Origin: an uncultured Prevotella sp.
GTDB taxonomy: Bacteria; Bacteroidota; Bacteroidia; Bacteroidales; Bacteroidaceae
Assembly (NCBI GenBank): GCA_944319935.1
Contig: CALUFM010000005.1
Location: 62,001-126,000 of the forward strand
Length of the DNA stretch: 64,000 bases
Direction: 5' to 3'
The notes beneath the pieces are model-generated. The model was not told the DNA's origin, did no database searches, and saw only the letters and a program-made list of their open reading frames with translations. Made by a program: the position numbers and the translations under genes. Shown piece by piece: positions 7,797 to 17,186 of the stretch. Numbering within the stretch: the first letter of the stretch is position 1; each line of letters starts with the position of its first letter.

Positions 7797-10700
7797 ATGA
7801 AAAAGACGGTTTTCTCATTGCTTTTGACTATGCTATTGATGCCTGTCGCCGCAATGGCTGACGGATACGACGATATGTGGAAACAGGTGGCTGACGCGGC
7901 CAAGAAAGACCTGCCCCGCACCGCCCTGAAACACCTTTCGGCCATAGCCGGCAAGGCCGAAAGGGAGAAAAACTACGGCCAGATGCTCAAAGCCGAATGG
8001 CAGGCGATGATGACGTGGGGCGAAATCTCGCGCGACTCGCTCCTTCCGCAAGTCTCGCGCATGGAGCTGAAGGCCGAGAGGTACGAGAAGACCGACCCCG
8101 CCCTGGCCGCCGTCTGCTACGCCGCGCTGTGCAAGACGTGCGCCGAAGGCCGCTGGCGCATTGAGGGAAGCGACGCCCTTGTAGAGCAATACAGGCGCAA
8201 GGCGATGGCCGACCCGGCCTTGCTGGCGCAGAAAAAGACCGACGCTTACGTGCCTTTCGTCGTGAAGGGGCGCGACGCCGCCATTTTCAACGACGACCTC
8301 CTGAGCCTCGTTGGGTTCACTGTCGGGGCGTATAAGGAGATGCACTCTTATTACGCCACCACCACAAACCGCGCCGCCACGCTGCTTGCCGCCCTGTATG
8401 TGGTGCGGGTCAGCGGCGCGGAAAGCGGCGACGCGTACGTCCGCCGCATGGAAGGCTCGCGCTACGTTGCCTCGCTTGACTCGCTCATAAGCCTTTACGG
8501 CGACCTGCCTGCGTGCGGCGAAGTGGCCATTGAGCGTTACTCGTCCATGCATAAATGCGACGTCCCGGTCAAAGACCTCGTGGCATACGCCAACGAGGCG
8601 ATAGCCCGCTGGGGCGCGTGGCCGCGCATGTTGACACTGCACAACGACGTGAAGCGGCTTGAAAACCCGCGGTTCAGTGTTGAGGCAGGGCGGCAGGTGT
8701 TCATGCCGGGCACGCCGGTGACGGCTTACGTCAAGCTGACAAACATCGGCAAACTGACTTTCACGCTGACCCGCCTGAACGTTGACGGCACAGAGGACGG
8801 CAACCCGGAGGACTCCAAGGTGTACAAGAGGCTGAAAGCGAGGTCTGCTGGCAGTGCGGCGCAGACCTTGGTGCGTACTTACGAGGGGCACGCCGCTTAC
8901 GAAGAAGTGAAAGAATCCGTGGCTCTCGGCGGCCTGCCTGCCGGTGTCTACCTGCTCGAGGTGACATCCGACAAGAAAGGCGTAGCGCCGGGCCGAAGCC
9001 TCGTTTACGTCAGCAATATGTACTTCGTGCAGCAGGTGTTGCCCGGCGGCAAGGTGCGCGTGGCCGTTCTTGACGCCAAGACCGGGCAACCAGTGGCCGG
9101 GGCGAAAGTGTCTTATTCGCTTTCGGGCAGTGGTAAGAAGTATGTCGCGGCGTGCGGCGCGGATGGCGAGGTTGTTCTTGAGCTTGGCAAGGCAAGCCTC
9201 AATACCCTGCGCGCTTACACCGCTACTGACAATTATATGCCGCGGCTTTACTCGTATAACAATTTCAGCTATTACGAGGCTGACAACGAGGGCGGCAACC
9301 TCTCGCTCTATACCGACCGACGGATTTACCGCCCCGGGCAGGCAGTCCACGTTGCCGGCATACTCCGCAGCGTCAAGGGCGATGTCCGCAAGGCCGTTGA
9401 AGGCCGCACGGTCACGCTCGTGCTGAAAGACGCCAACTATAAGACCGTGGCCGAAAAGACCGCCACTACCGACGCTTACGGCACGCTGTCGGCTGCCTTC
9501 ACGTTGCCAAAGGGCGGGCTGACGGGCACGTTCTCGGTGCGCGCCGAAAATGTACAGGGAGGCATGACGAGTTTCCGTGTGGAGGAATACAAGCGGCCTA
9601 CGTTCTACGTTGAGTTTGACGAGGTAAAAGAAAAATATGAAAACGGTGATACAATCGTTGTTGTAGGCCGTGCCAAGACATACGCCGGAGTGCCCGTACA
9701 AGGGGCTAAGGTGAAGTACACGGTGGACCGCAACGCCGCGCTTTGGTGGCGGTTCGGCATCGATGGCGTTTATGCCCAGTCTACAGGCGGCAATATGGCC
9801 GAGGGCGAAGCTGTTACCGACGGCAACGGAGAGTTCAAGGTTAGGATGCCCATGGTGCTGCCCAAATGGGAAGACGACGACATGGGCATAGGCCGTGATG
9901 ACTTTTATAAGATTGCCCGCTTCTATAATTTCACGGCAAAGGCCGACGTGACCGACCAGGCCGGCGAGACCCGTGGCGGCGAACTCACCCTGCCGCTTGG
10001 CTCAAAGCCCACCGCCTTCGGCTGCGATATGCCTGACAAGACGTTGCGCGACAGCTTGAAGACGCTCCGTTTTACCCTGAAAAATTCCGCCGGCAACGAC
10101 ATCGCGGGCGACGTTACTTATACGGTGAGCGGCGTCAGCGGCACGTTCACGGCCAAGGCCAATGAGGATGTCAGCGTGGATTGGGCTACGGCCGCCCTGC
10201 TATCGTCGGGCAAGCACACTCTGACGGCTGTCTGCGGAGCTGACACCGTGCGGCATGAGTTCGTGGTGTTCAGCTACGACGACGCCAGGCCTTGCGTTGA
10301 TACGCCCGACTGGTTCTACCTCTCGGCGGAGCAATTCCCTCTCGGCGGCGAGCCTGTTTACATGCAGTTCGGCTCGTCTCGTGACAGCGTACACGTGCTT
10401 TACACCGTAATATCAGGCGAGAAAGTGCTGAAGAGCGGTACGCTCGACATGAGCGACGCCGTTAAGACCTACAAGTTGACGTATAAAGAAGAATATGGCA
10501 CGGGGTTGCGCATCAACCTTGTTTGGGTGAAAGACGGCAAGGCGTACTCTCACAGCGTTGGAATAAAGAAACCTGAGCCTGACAAGCGGCTCGTGTTGAA
10601 ATGGGCAACATTCCGCGACAAGCTGACGCCGGGTCAGCAGGAGGAGTGGACACTCAGCGTGACACGCCCCGACGGCAAGCCCGCCGACGCGCAACTCTTG

Positions 10701-13400
10701 GCCACGATGTATGACGCCTCGCTCGACCAAATCGTGCCGTTCTCGTGGACGTTTGACAACAGCTATTATTACGCTCTGCCTTTCGCGCAATGGAGTGAAC
10801 CTGATTTTAGAACTATGTACATCTATAACAGCGCCACGCTGAAACTGCAAGACGTGCCCATGTTGGACTTCGGCAAGATGGCGACCACGCTCATCCATCC
10901 CCTTTACGGCGAAGTGTTGACGGCAAAGGAAGAAATGTCTTATGGTTATTATGATACTGGCGCAACGCGGGCTGTTGACCTTAGCTCGATAAAGGTGAGA
11001 GGCGGAAGAGCAAGACTTGCCGCGCCTTTGATGAAGAAAGACTCCATGGTGAGGGAAGAGTCGTTGACAGTCTCAAACGCCGCGGGGGATGATTCGGTAG
11101 TCGATGCCGCTGCAGTTGACGGCGGGGAAGGCGCAAACGCGGGTTTGCAAGTTCAGCTCCGCGAGAACCTTAACGAGACAGCTTTCTTTTATCCAGCGTT
11201 ATGTACAGACTCTACGGGCAATATTTCGCTGAAGTTTACGTTACCCGAAAGCGTGACAACATGGCGGCTCATGGGGCTTGCCCACGACAAGGAGATGAAC
11301 AACGGACAGATTGAAGCCACGGCTGTGGCGTCAAAGAAAGTTATGGTGCAGCCCAACGTGCCGCGCTTCGTGCGCGTTGGCGACAAGGCGCAGCTCTCCG
11401 CCCGCATCTTCAACACGTGCGGCGAGGGTGTCAAGGGCACGGCCGTGATGCAGATGGTTGACCCTGAGACGGAGCGCGTCGTGGTGGAGATGAAGAAGGA
11501 TTTTGAGGTCGCCGCCGGTTCAACAGGCAGCGTCTCGTTCAATTATTATCCCGATGCCAATCGTCCGTTGCTCGTCTGCCGCATCTTCGCCGAGGGCAAG
11601 GACTTCAGCGACGGCGAGCAGCATTACCTGCCTGTATTGTCTGACGCTGAGCTTGTTACAACCACTGTGCCATTCACACAGCACGGACCAGGTGTCAAGT
11701 CGATAGACCTGAAGCCGCTGTTCCCCGACGGTGGCCGCAACGAGAAGCTCACCGTGGAGTACACCAACAACCCTGCGTGGCTGATGGTTCAGGCTTTACC
11801 TTATATAAATGACGCGCGCGAGGACAACGCTATAAGTCTTGCCACGGCGTTTTACGCCAACAGCGTAAGCGCGTATTTGCTGAAACAATCGCCGAGAGTT
11901 CGCTCGGTGTTCAACCAGTGGCGGCAGGAAGAAGGGCAGGAGAGCCTGATGAGCAGTTTGGAAAAGAACCAGGAACTGCGCAACGTTGTGCTTGACGAGA
12001 CGCCTTGGGTGGCCGACGCCGACCGCGAGGCAAATCAAAAGCAGATGCTCGCCAGCTATTTTGACGAGTCAACGCTTGCCAACAATCTTTCAACCACGCT
12101 TGAAAAGCTGCGCAAACTGCAAAGCCAGGCGGACGGTTCGTGGTGCTGGTGGCCGGGCATGCCATACGGTTCGCCCACACTTACGGCAGCAGTGACCGAG
12201 ACGTTGGTGCGCCTCAATGCCATGACGGGTGAACAGGCTGAGACCAAGGAAATGATAGCCAAGGCCATGAAATTCCTCGGGAACAGGGTTGTCAAGGAAT
12301 ATGAAGAAGCCAAAAAGGCAAAAGCCAAGGGTGAGGAGATATATGTTTATACGTACAACTGTCTGCACTACCTGTACATTTGCGCCTTGGGTGACTGGCA
12401 GCCGACAGCGAAAGAACGTGAGGCTGCTGACTATCTGCTCGGTGTATTGAAAGAGCATTACGCCGGATTGAACCTTTATTACAAGGCGATAATGGCCGTT
12501 GTCATGGCGAAACGCGGCGAGACGGAACTCGCCGGGGAGTATGTCAAGAGCTTGGACGAGTACACCGTTGAGACGGAAGAAATGGGACGTTACTACGATT
12601 CGCCGCGTGCGGGCTACAGTTGGTTTGATTACCGCATCCCGACTCAAGTCAGGGCGATTGAAGCGATGAAGCTTGTTGACGCCAAAGGCTACGCTGACAC
12701 CATAGAGAAAATGAAGCGTTGGCTGCTTATGCAGAAGCGTGTGCAGGGCTGGGATACGCCGTTCAACAACGTGAACGCCGTGTATGCGTTCCTTGACGGC
12801 AACACAGCCGTGCTTGAAAACGGCGAGAACGCCACGCTTGCAGTTGACGGCAAACAGCTCGAAACGCCGCAAGCCACTGCGGGACTTGGCTATGTCAAGA
12901 CTTCGGAAAGCTACGACAAAGGTTCTGTCTTCACTGCAACAAAGACCTCGGAAGGCACTTCTTGGGGAGCGGTTTACGCCCAGTCAGTGCAGAAAACATC
13001 ATCGGTCGCACCATCGGCAGCCGGCATCAGCGTTACAAGGGAACTTGTTACGGCTGACGGAAAGCCTGTTTCTGGCTTGAAAGTCGGCGACCGTGTGAAG
13101 GTGCGTGTAACCATACGGGCTGACCGTGATTATGATTACGTGCAGGTGAAAGACAAGCGCGCCGCTTGCATGGAGCCTGTCAGCCAGCTCAGCGGATACC
13201 GTTCGGGGTCTTATTGTGCCCCGAAAGACAATGCGACTTGTTACTATTTCGACCGCATGAGCAAGGGAACGCACGTCATTGAGACTGAATATTACATCGA
13301 CCGTGCTGGCAAGTATGAGACCGGAACGTGTACCGTGCAGTGCGCATACGCCCCTGAATATTCGGCGAGGGCGGTCTCTTTGACAATTGAAGTAAAATAA
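7797..13400 (+). CDS. Alpha-2-macroglobulin family protein (thioester-less)
   Basis: The protein has about 1867 residues from ATG 7797, with a signal peptide (M-K-K-T-V-F-S-L-L-L-T-M-L-L-M-P-V-A-A-M-A). It has a long N-terminal region of macroglobulin-like domains, including the V-Y-L-L-E-V-T-S and L-Y-T-D-R-R-I-Y-R-P-G-Q motif of the MG2 domain (about residue 510), and a central A2M domain with L-P-E-S-V-T-T-W-R-L-M-G-L-A (about 1155-1170). A helical complement-like domain with Q-S-Q-A-D-G-S-W-C-W-W-P-G follows (about 1440). Where family members carry the thioester motif C-x-E-Q, this protein reads Y-I-N-D-A-R-E-D-N-A, so the covalent protease trap is absent. Family members guard the periplasm or cell surface against proteases; how a thioester-less form acts is inference. 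A DUF1573 gene follows 52 bp downstream and may be co-transcribed. Confidence 0.93.
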   Translation: MKKTVFSLLLTMLLMPVAAMADGYDDMWKQVADAAKKDLPRTALKHLSAIAGKAEREKNYGQMLKAEWQAMMTWGEISRDSLLPQVSRMELKAERYEKTDPALAAVCYAALCKTCAEGRWRIEGSDALVEQYRRKAMADPALLAQKKTDAYVPFVVKGRDAAIFNDDLLSLVGFTVGAYKEMHSYYATTTNRAATLLAALYVVRVSGAESGDAYVRRMEGSRYVASLDSLISLYGDLPACGEVAIERYSSMHKCDVPVKDLVAYANEAIARWGAWPRMLTLHNDVKRLENPRFSVEAGRQVFMPGTPVTAYVKLTNIGKLTFTLTRLNVDGTEDGNPEDSKVYKRLKARSAGSAAQTLVRTYEGHAAYEEVKESVALGGLPAGVYLLEVTSDKKGVAPGRSLVYVSNMYFVQQVLPGGKVRVAVLDAKTGQPVAGAKVSYSLSGSGKKYVAACGADGEVVLELGKASLNTLRAYTATDNYMPRLYSYNNFSYYEADNEGGNLSLYTDRRIYRPGQAVHVAGILRSVKGDVRKAVEGRTVTLVLKDANYKTVAEKTATTDAYGTLSAAFTLPKGGLTGTFSVRAENVQGGMTSFRVEEYKRPTFYVEFDEVKEKYENGDTIVVVGRAKTYAGVPVQGAKVKYTVDRNAALWWRFGIDGVYAQSTGGNMAEGEAVTDGNGEFKVRMPMVLPKWEDDDMGIGRDDFYKIARFYNFTAKADVTDQAGETRGGELTLPLGSKPTAFGCDMPDKTLRDSLKTLRFTLKNSAGNDIAGDVTYTVSGVSGTFTAKANEDVSVDWATAALLSSGKHTLTAVCGADTVRHEFVVFSYDDARPCVDTPDWFYLSAEQFPLGGEPVYMQFGSSRDSVHVLYTVISGEKVLKSGTLDMSDAVKTYKLTYKEEYGTGLRINLVWVKDGKAYSHSVGIKKPEPDKRLVLKWATFRDKLTPGQQEEWTLSVTRPDGKPADAQLLATMYDASLDQIVPFSWTFDNSYYYALPFAQWSEPDFRTMYIYNSATLKLQDVPMLDFGKMATTLIHPLYGEVLTAKEEMSYGYYDTGATRAVDLSSIKVRGGRARLAAPLMKKDSMVREESLTVSNAAGDDSVVDAAAVDGGEGANAGLQVQLRENLNETAFFYPALCTDSTGNISLKFTLPESVTTWRLMGLAHDKEMNNGQIEATAVASKKVMVQPNVPRFVRVGDKAQLSARIFNTCGEGVKGTAVMQMVDPETERVVVEMKKDFEVAAGSTGSVSFNYYPDANRPLLVCRIFAEGKDFSDGEQHYLPVLSDAELVTTTVPFTQHGPGVKSIDLKPLFPDGGRNEKLTVEYTNNPAWLMVQALPYINDAREDNAISLATAFYANSVSAYLLKQSPRVRSVFNQWRQEEGQESLMSSLEKNQELRNVVLDETPWVADADREANQKQMLASYFDESTLANNLSTTLEKLRKLQSQADGSWCWWPGMPYGSPTLTAAVTETLVRLNAMTGEQAETKEMIAKAMKFLGNRVVKEYEEAKKAKAKGEEIYVYTYNCLHYLYICALGDWQPTAKEREAADYLLGVLKEHYAGLNLYYKAIMAVVMAKRGETELAGEYVKSLDEYTVETEEMGRYYDSPRAGYSWFDYRIPTQVRAIEAMKLVDAKGYADTIEKMKRWLLMQKRVQGWDTPFNNVNAVYAFLDGNTAVLENGENATLAVDGKQLETPQATAGLGYVKTSESYDKGSVFTATKTSEGTSWGAVYAQSVQKTSSVAPSAAGISVTRELVTADGKPVSGLKVGDRVKVRVTIRADRDYDYVQVKDKRAACMEPVSQLSGYRSGSYCAPKDNATCYYFDRMSKGTHVIETEYYIDRAGKYETGTCTVQCAYAPEYSARAVSLTIEVK

Positions 13401-13452
13401 AACGACCTGTCCCGTCTTGTCGGGCGGGATGCAATTAACATAAAATTGAATA

Positions 13453-14514
13453 ATGAACAAGAAACTTATATTCGCCGCAGTGCTGGCTTTCGCCGCTTCA
13501 GGCGTTTCTGCCCAGCGCATATCGGCAAAGCATGAAGTCATCGACTGCGGCAATGTGTTGTATGAAAACCCCGTCACTGCCAAGTTCGAACTGCGCAACA
13601 AGGGTAATGACTTGGTGATAGACACGGTACGGACAAGCTGCGATTGCGTTGTGGCAAACTATCCGAAGGGAGTTATTTCGAAGGGCGACAACTTCATCGT
13701 TGAGGTTACTTTTGACGCCCGTCAGTTAGGACATTTCCACAAGGAAGCGGCCATTTACAGCAACGCTTCCGACAAACCGTTTTACTTGACGATGCGAGGT
13801 GTCGTGACAGACCAGGTTACTGATTTCAGCGGAGTTTACGACTTGACTCTTGGCAAGGTGCGTGTTGACAAGAACAACGTAGAGTTTGATGATGTGAATC
13901 TCGGCGAAACGCCGGTTCAAAGGATACATGTCATCAACAGCGGGACAGAGAGTGTCAGTCCGGTTGTCATGCACTTGCCTAATTATCTTACTGCTACGGT
14001 GTCGCCGACGACCATCGCTCCAGGGCATACGGGTGTGGTTACGCTGACGCTTAACTCAAACAAGCTGCGCAGTTACGGGTTGACGCAGTCATCAGTTTAC
14101 CTCGGAATGTACCCAGGCGACAAGGTCAGCGATGACAAGGAAATATCAGTCTCGGCTGTGTTGCTGCCTGAATTTAGGAACATGTCGGAGACACAGCTTG
14201 CCAATGCGCCGGTGATGAAGCTGTCAGCAGAGACGCTTGACCTTGGTTCTTTCGGCGACAAGGACGATAAAGACGGCACAATCATAATAGAAAACCAAGG
14301 CAAGAGCAGGTTGGACATCAGTTCAATGCAGATGTTCACGGCTGGTTTGAAGGTTAGCTTGAACAAGTCACGCATTGACCCAGGCGAGTCGGCGAAGCTC
14401 AAAATCACAGCTTACAAGAAGCGTCTGAAGACCGCAAGGAGCAAGCCACGCGTCCTCATGATAACCAACGACCCCAACAAGTCGAAAGTAGTGATACATG
14501 TCAAGGTGAAATAA
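13453..14514 (+). CDS. DUF1573 domain-containing secreted protein
   Basis: The 353-residue protein has a signal peptide (M-N-K-K-L-I-F-A-A-V-L-A-F-A-A-S-G-V-S-A). Residues ~25-115 form a DUF1573/ASH-like immunoglobulin domain with the hallmark D-C-G-N-V, F-E-L-R-N-K-G-N, T-S-C-D-C and V-T-F-D-A-R-Q-L-G-H-F motifs. Two further similar beta domains follow (L-N-S-N-K-L and I-I-I-E-N-Q-G-K-S). The family is common in Bacteroidota envelopes; no function is known. It is 52 bp downstream of the macroglobulin gene, probably in the same operon. Confidence 0.88.
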   Translation: MNKKLIFAAVLAFAASGVSAQRISAKHEVIDCGNVLYENPVTAKFELRNKGNDLVIDTVRTSCDCVVANYPKGVISKGDNFIVEVTFDARQLGHFHKEAAIYSNASDKPFYLTMRGVVTDQVTDFSGVYDLTLGKVRVDKNNVEFDDVNLGETPVQRIHVINSGTESVSPVVMHLPNYLTATVSPTTIAPGHTGVVTLTLNSNKLRSYGLTQSSVYLGMYPGDKVSDDKEISVSAVLLPEFRNMSETQLANAPVMKLSAETLDLGSFGDKDDKDGTIIIENQGKSRLDISSMQMFTAGLKVSLNKSRIDPGESAKLKITAYKKRLKTARSKPRVLMITNDPNKSKVVIHVKVK

Positions 14515-14524
14515 AGAATTGTCA

Positions 14525-14648
14525 AGCAGTAAAGGAGTGAGGAGAAAAGTAGTAAGTAGCCATGTTTAAAAGTAGGAATGGAGCAAGTTGATTATTCTCA
14601 TGGCAATCAAGCGTTTTTACTTACTCCTTTTATCATTACTCTTTTATT
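14525..14648. repeat. Word-repeat inverted repeat (AGTAAAGGAG type)
   Basis: The left side (about 14525-14560) carries agcagtaaaggagtgaggag and onward; the right side (about 14617-14648) carries the inverted words cttactccttttatcattac. The match is imperfect. It follows the DUF1573 stop and precedes meaB. Confidence 0.6.
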
Positions 14649-14674
14649 GCTAAAATAAATAATAATTTATTATC

Positions 14675-15769
14675 ATGGAACATCCCGAAAACAGCAAAGA
14701 ATACAAGGGCCTGACCGTAAATTCAGGAGTAGAGCAGCCTTCAATCGTCAATCCTTACCTGAAGCGTGGCCGCTTCAAGCGGCATGAACTGTCGGTAGGC
14801 GACATGGTTGAGGGCATACTGAAAGGCAACGTGACCATCCTCAGCCAGGCGGTAACATTGATAGAGAGCGTCAACCCCGACCACCAGGCCAAGGCGCAAG
14901 AGGTTATAGACAAGTGTCTGCCGCATAGCGGAAACTCCGTCCGCATAGGCATAAGCGGCGTTCCGGGGGCGGGCAAGAGTACATCCATCGACCAGTTCGG
15001 CATCCATGTACTCGACCGTTTTGGCGGAAAACTTGCCGTTTTGGCCATAGATCCGAGTTCGGAACGCTCAAAGGGCAGCATACTTGGCGACAAGACGCGC
15101 ATGGAGAAGCTCTCTGTGAGGGAGGATGCCTTCATCCGTCCCAGTCCGACGGCCGGTTCTCTTGGCGGCGTGGCGCGCAAGACGAGAGAGTCAATCATAC
15201 TATGCGAGGCTGCGGGTTATGACAAGATTTTCGTTGAAACCGTTGGAGTGGGGCAGAGCGAGACGGCCTGCCACTCGATGGTTGACTTCTTCCTGTTAAT
15301 CCAGCTTGCGGGCACCGGCGACGAGCTTCAGGGCATAAAGCGCGGCATCATGGAAATATCCGACGGCATAGTCATAAACAAATGTGACGGCGAGAACGTT
15401 GACAAGTGCCACCTTGCGGCGCGGAACTTCCGCAACGCTCTGCACTTTTTCCCTGCCCCCGACAGCGGATGGCAGCCCAAGGTGTTGTGTTACAGCGGTT
15501 TTTACGGTACGGGCATAAAAGAGATTTGGGATATGGTGTATGAGTATCTTGACTTTGTGAAGGGCAACGGTTACTTTTATTACCGCCGCAACGAGCAAAG
15601 CAAATACTGGATGTACGAAAGCATCAACGAACACCTGCGCGGCAACTTCTACAACAACCCCTTGATACAGCAACGCCTGAAGGAGGCTGAACGCTCGGTG
15701 CTTGCCGGCGAGCGTACCAGTTTCGCCGCGGCGAAAGAACTGTTGGATGTGTATTTTAAAGACAAGTAA
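14675..15769 (+). CDS. meaB: Methylmalonyl-CoA mutase-associated GTPase MeaB
   Basis: MeaB is a G3E-family GTPase chaperone that protects methylmalonyl-CoA mutase and gates loading of adenosylcobalamin. The 364-residue protein has Walker A G-V-P-G-A-G-K-S (95-102), the V-E-T-V-G-V-G-Q-S-E switch region, the D-F-F-L-L-I-Q-L-A-G-T-G-D-E-L-Q-G-I-K-R-G motif diagnostic of MeaB/ArgK, and N-K-C-D for guanine. The mutase subunits are not in this window. Spacing to ispH is 168 bp, filled by a large inverted repeat, so it is probably a single-gene unit. Confidence 0.95.
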   Translation: MEHPENSKEYKGLTVNSGVEQPSIVNPYLKRGRFKRHELSVGDMVEGILKGNVTILSQAVTLIESVNPDHQAKAQEVIDKCLPHSGNSVRIGISGVPGAGKSTSIDQFGIHVLDRFGGKLAVLAIDPSSERSKGSILGDKTRMEKLSVREDAFIRPSPTAGSLGGVARKTRESIILCEAAGYDKIFVETVGVGQSETACHSMVDFFLLIQLAGTGDELQGIKRGIMEISDGIVINKCDGENVDKCHLAARNFRNALHFFPAPDSGWQPKVLCYSGFYGTGIKEIWDMVYEYLDFVKGNGYFYYRRNEQSKYWMYESINEHLRGNFYNNPLIQQRLKEAERSVLAGERTSFAAAKELLDVYFKDK

Positions 15770-15777
15770 TTTGTTTG

Positions 15778-15911
15778 GTAGTTAAAGGAGTTAAGGTAGT
15801 TAAAGGAGTTAAAGACAAATGCCTTGTATTTATAAAGCGGCAAAATGGTATTACGCAAGCGTAAAAACATTTGTCTTTAACTCCATTAACTACCTTAACT
15901 CCTTTAACTAC
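15778..15911. repeat. 44-bp near-perfect inverted repeat of GTTAAAGGA words
   Basis: Left arm 15778-15821 and right arm 15868-15911 are inverted copies with a single mismatch in 44 bp; the loop is 46 bp. Each arm is itself a direct repeat of the words gttaaaggagttaaggta. It starts 8 bp after the meaB stop and ends 26 bp before the ispH start. Confidence 0.93.
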
Positions 15912-15937
15912 AAAGATTAAATTAAAAACGATAAATC

Positions 15938-16789
15938 ATGCAAATCGAGATAGACAGCGGCAGCGGGTTCTGCTTTGGAGTGACCACTGCCATACGCAAG
16001 GCTGAGGAAGAGCTGGCCGAAGGCAAGACGCTCTACTGCCTCGGCGACATTGTTCACAACGGGATGGAGTGTGAGCGGCTGCGGCGCATGGGGCTGAAAA
16101 CCATCAACCACGATGACTTGAGCCGCCTGCACGACGTTAAAGTCCTGCTGCGCGCCCACGGCGAACCGCCTGAGACATACGAGCTTGCGCGGCGAAACAA
16201 CATCGAAATCATTGATGCCACGTGTCCCGTCGTGTTGCAGTTGCAACGCAGGATAAAGCAGAAATACGACTCAAACCCTGACGCCCAGATTGTTATTTTC
16301 GGCAAACCCGGCCATGCCGAGGTGCTTGGCCTCGTCGGGCAGACCAACGGGCGTGCCGTCGTTGTGGCCGATTTGGATGGCGTCAAGGCGTTGGATTTCA
16401 GTCGTGACATATATCTTTATTCGCAGACGACGAAGTCCCTTGACGAGTTTCACCGCATAATCGACTACATATCGGCGCATATTTCGGCCGATGCCACGTT
16501 CAAGAGTTTCGACACAATCTGCCGACAGGTGGCCAACCGCATGCCCAACATCAGCGCGTTCGCCATGCGTCACGACCTGATCCTTTTCGTCTGCGGACGC
16601 AAGAGCAGCAACGGCCGCGTATTGTTCAACGAGTGTAAGAGCGTAAATCCCAACAGCCATCTCATCGAAGGGCCAGAGGAGATTGACCCGTCGTGGCTAT
16701 CCGGGGTCGAGACCGTAGGCATCTGCGGTGCCACGAGTACGCCGAAATGGCTCATGGAGAAGTGCCGGGACAGGATGATGGAAAGGTAA
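15938..16789 (+). CDS. ispH: 4-hydroxy-3-methylbut-2-enyl diphosphate reductase (IspH/LytB)
   Basis: IspH makes IPP and DMAPP in the last step of the non-mevalonate isoprenoid pathway, using a [4Fe-4S] cluster. The 283-residue protein keeps the three cluster cysteines in S-G-F-C-F-G-V (near residue 12), D-A-T-C-P-V-V (near 93) and T-I-C-R-Q (near 191), plus G-K-P-G-H-A-E and S-S-N-G-R. Its product feeds the polyprenyl diphosphate synthase at 61 kb. The last residues (M-E-R) and TAA stop lie in a GGTAAAA word repeat. Confidence 0.96.
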   Translation: MQIEIDSGSGFCFGVTTAIRKAEEELAEGKTLYCLGDIVHNGMECERLRRMGLKTINHDDLSRLHDVKVLLRAHGEPPETYELARRNNIEIIDATCPVVLQLQRRIKQKYDSNPDAQIVIFGKPGHAEVLGLVGQTNGRAVVVADLDGVKALDFSRDIYLYSQTTKSLDEFHRIIDYISAHISADATFKSFDTICRQVANRMPNISAFAMRHDLILFVCGRKSSNGRVLFNECKSVNPNSHLIEGPEEIDPSWLSGVETVGICGATSTPKWLMEKCRDRMMER

Positions 16790-16886
16790 AAAGGTAAAAA
16801 AGTAAAAAGGTAAAGAACATAATTTACCGCAAACGAAGATAGTTTTTGTTTTCTTTACCTTTTTACCTTTTTACTTTTTTACCTTT
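16782..16886. repeat. 35-bp inverted repeat of AGGTAAAA words spanning two stop codons
   Basis: The left arm (16782-16816) and right arm (16852-16886) match as inverted copies with about two mismatches. The left arm contains the ispH stop codon (gaaaggTAA). The right arm, read on the minus strand, encodes the ygbA-like C-terminus K-G-K-K-V-K-R and its stop. The two genes converge on this hairpin. Confidence 0.88.
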
Positions 16887-17186
16887 AATAATTTCCCTCA
16901 AAATATGCCTTATGGCCATCATCGGGTGATGCAACATCATGCGCGGTCCTGCGTAGCGCATTATTTCGCTGACATGGCGGCGCATGTCCGGGCGGTAACA
17001 ATGCACGGTGCATAGGCGGCATGTAGGCTTTCGCTCGCCGAAGCGGCATGCCGACAGCCGCTTGTTGGCGTATTCCATCACTGCTTTGCAGTCATCGCAA
17101 AGCTCCTTGTTGCCCTCTTTGCGGCGGCAATACAGCCGCACCATGGCCTCCATGGTGCGTTTTTCTTCGTCAATCCTCGACCTCAT
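16863..17186 (-). CDS. Nitrous oxide-stimulated promoter family protein (YgbA-like)
   Basis: The 107-residue protein is rich in paired cysteines: [32 protein letters not shown] and R-P-D-M-R-R. This is the layout of the YgbA family (PF11756), a metal-binding protein linked to nitrosative stress in enterobacteria; its role here is unknown. Its ATG overlaps the xpt stop by 4 bp (ATGA at 17183-17186), so the two genes are translationally coupled. The final residues K-G-K-K-V-K-R are encoded by a word repeat arm. Confidence 0.85.
   Translation of the reverse strand: MRSRIDEEKRTMEAMVRLYCRRKEGNKELCDDCKAVMEYANKRLSACRFGERKPTCRLCTVHCYRPDMRRHVSEIMRYAGPRMMLHHPMMAIRHILREIIKGKKVKR

Noticed and set aside
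7833..9701. A 622-codon ORF on the minus strand inside the alpha-2-macroglobulin gene
   Set aside because: It is antisense to a gene with clear family motifs, signal peptide and promoter; its sequence is low-complexity and matches no family I know.
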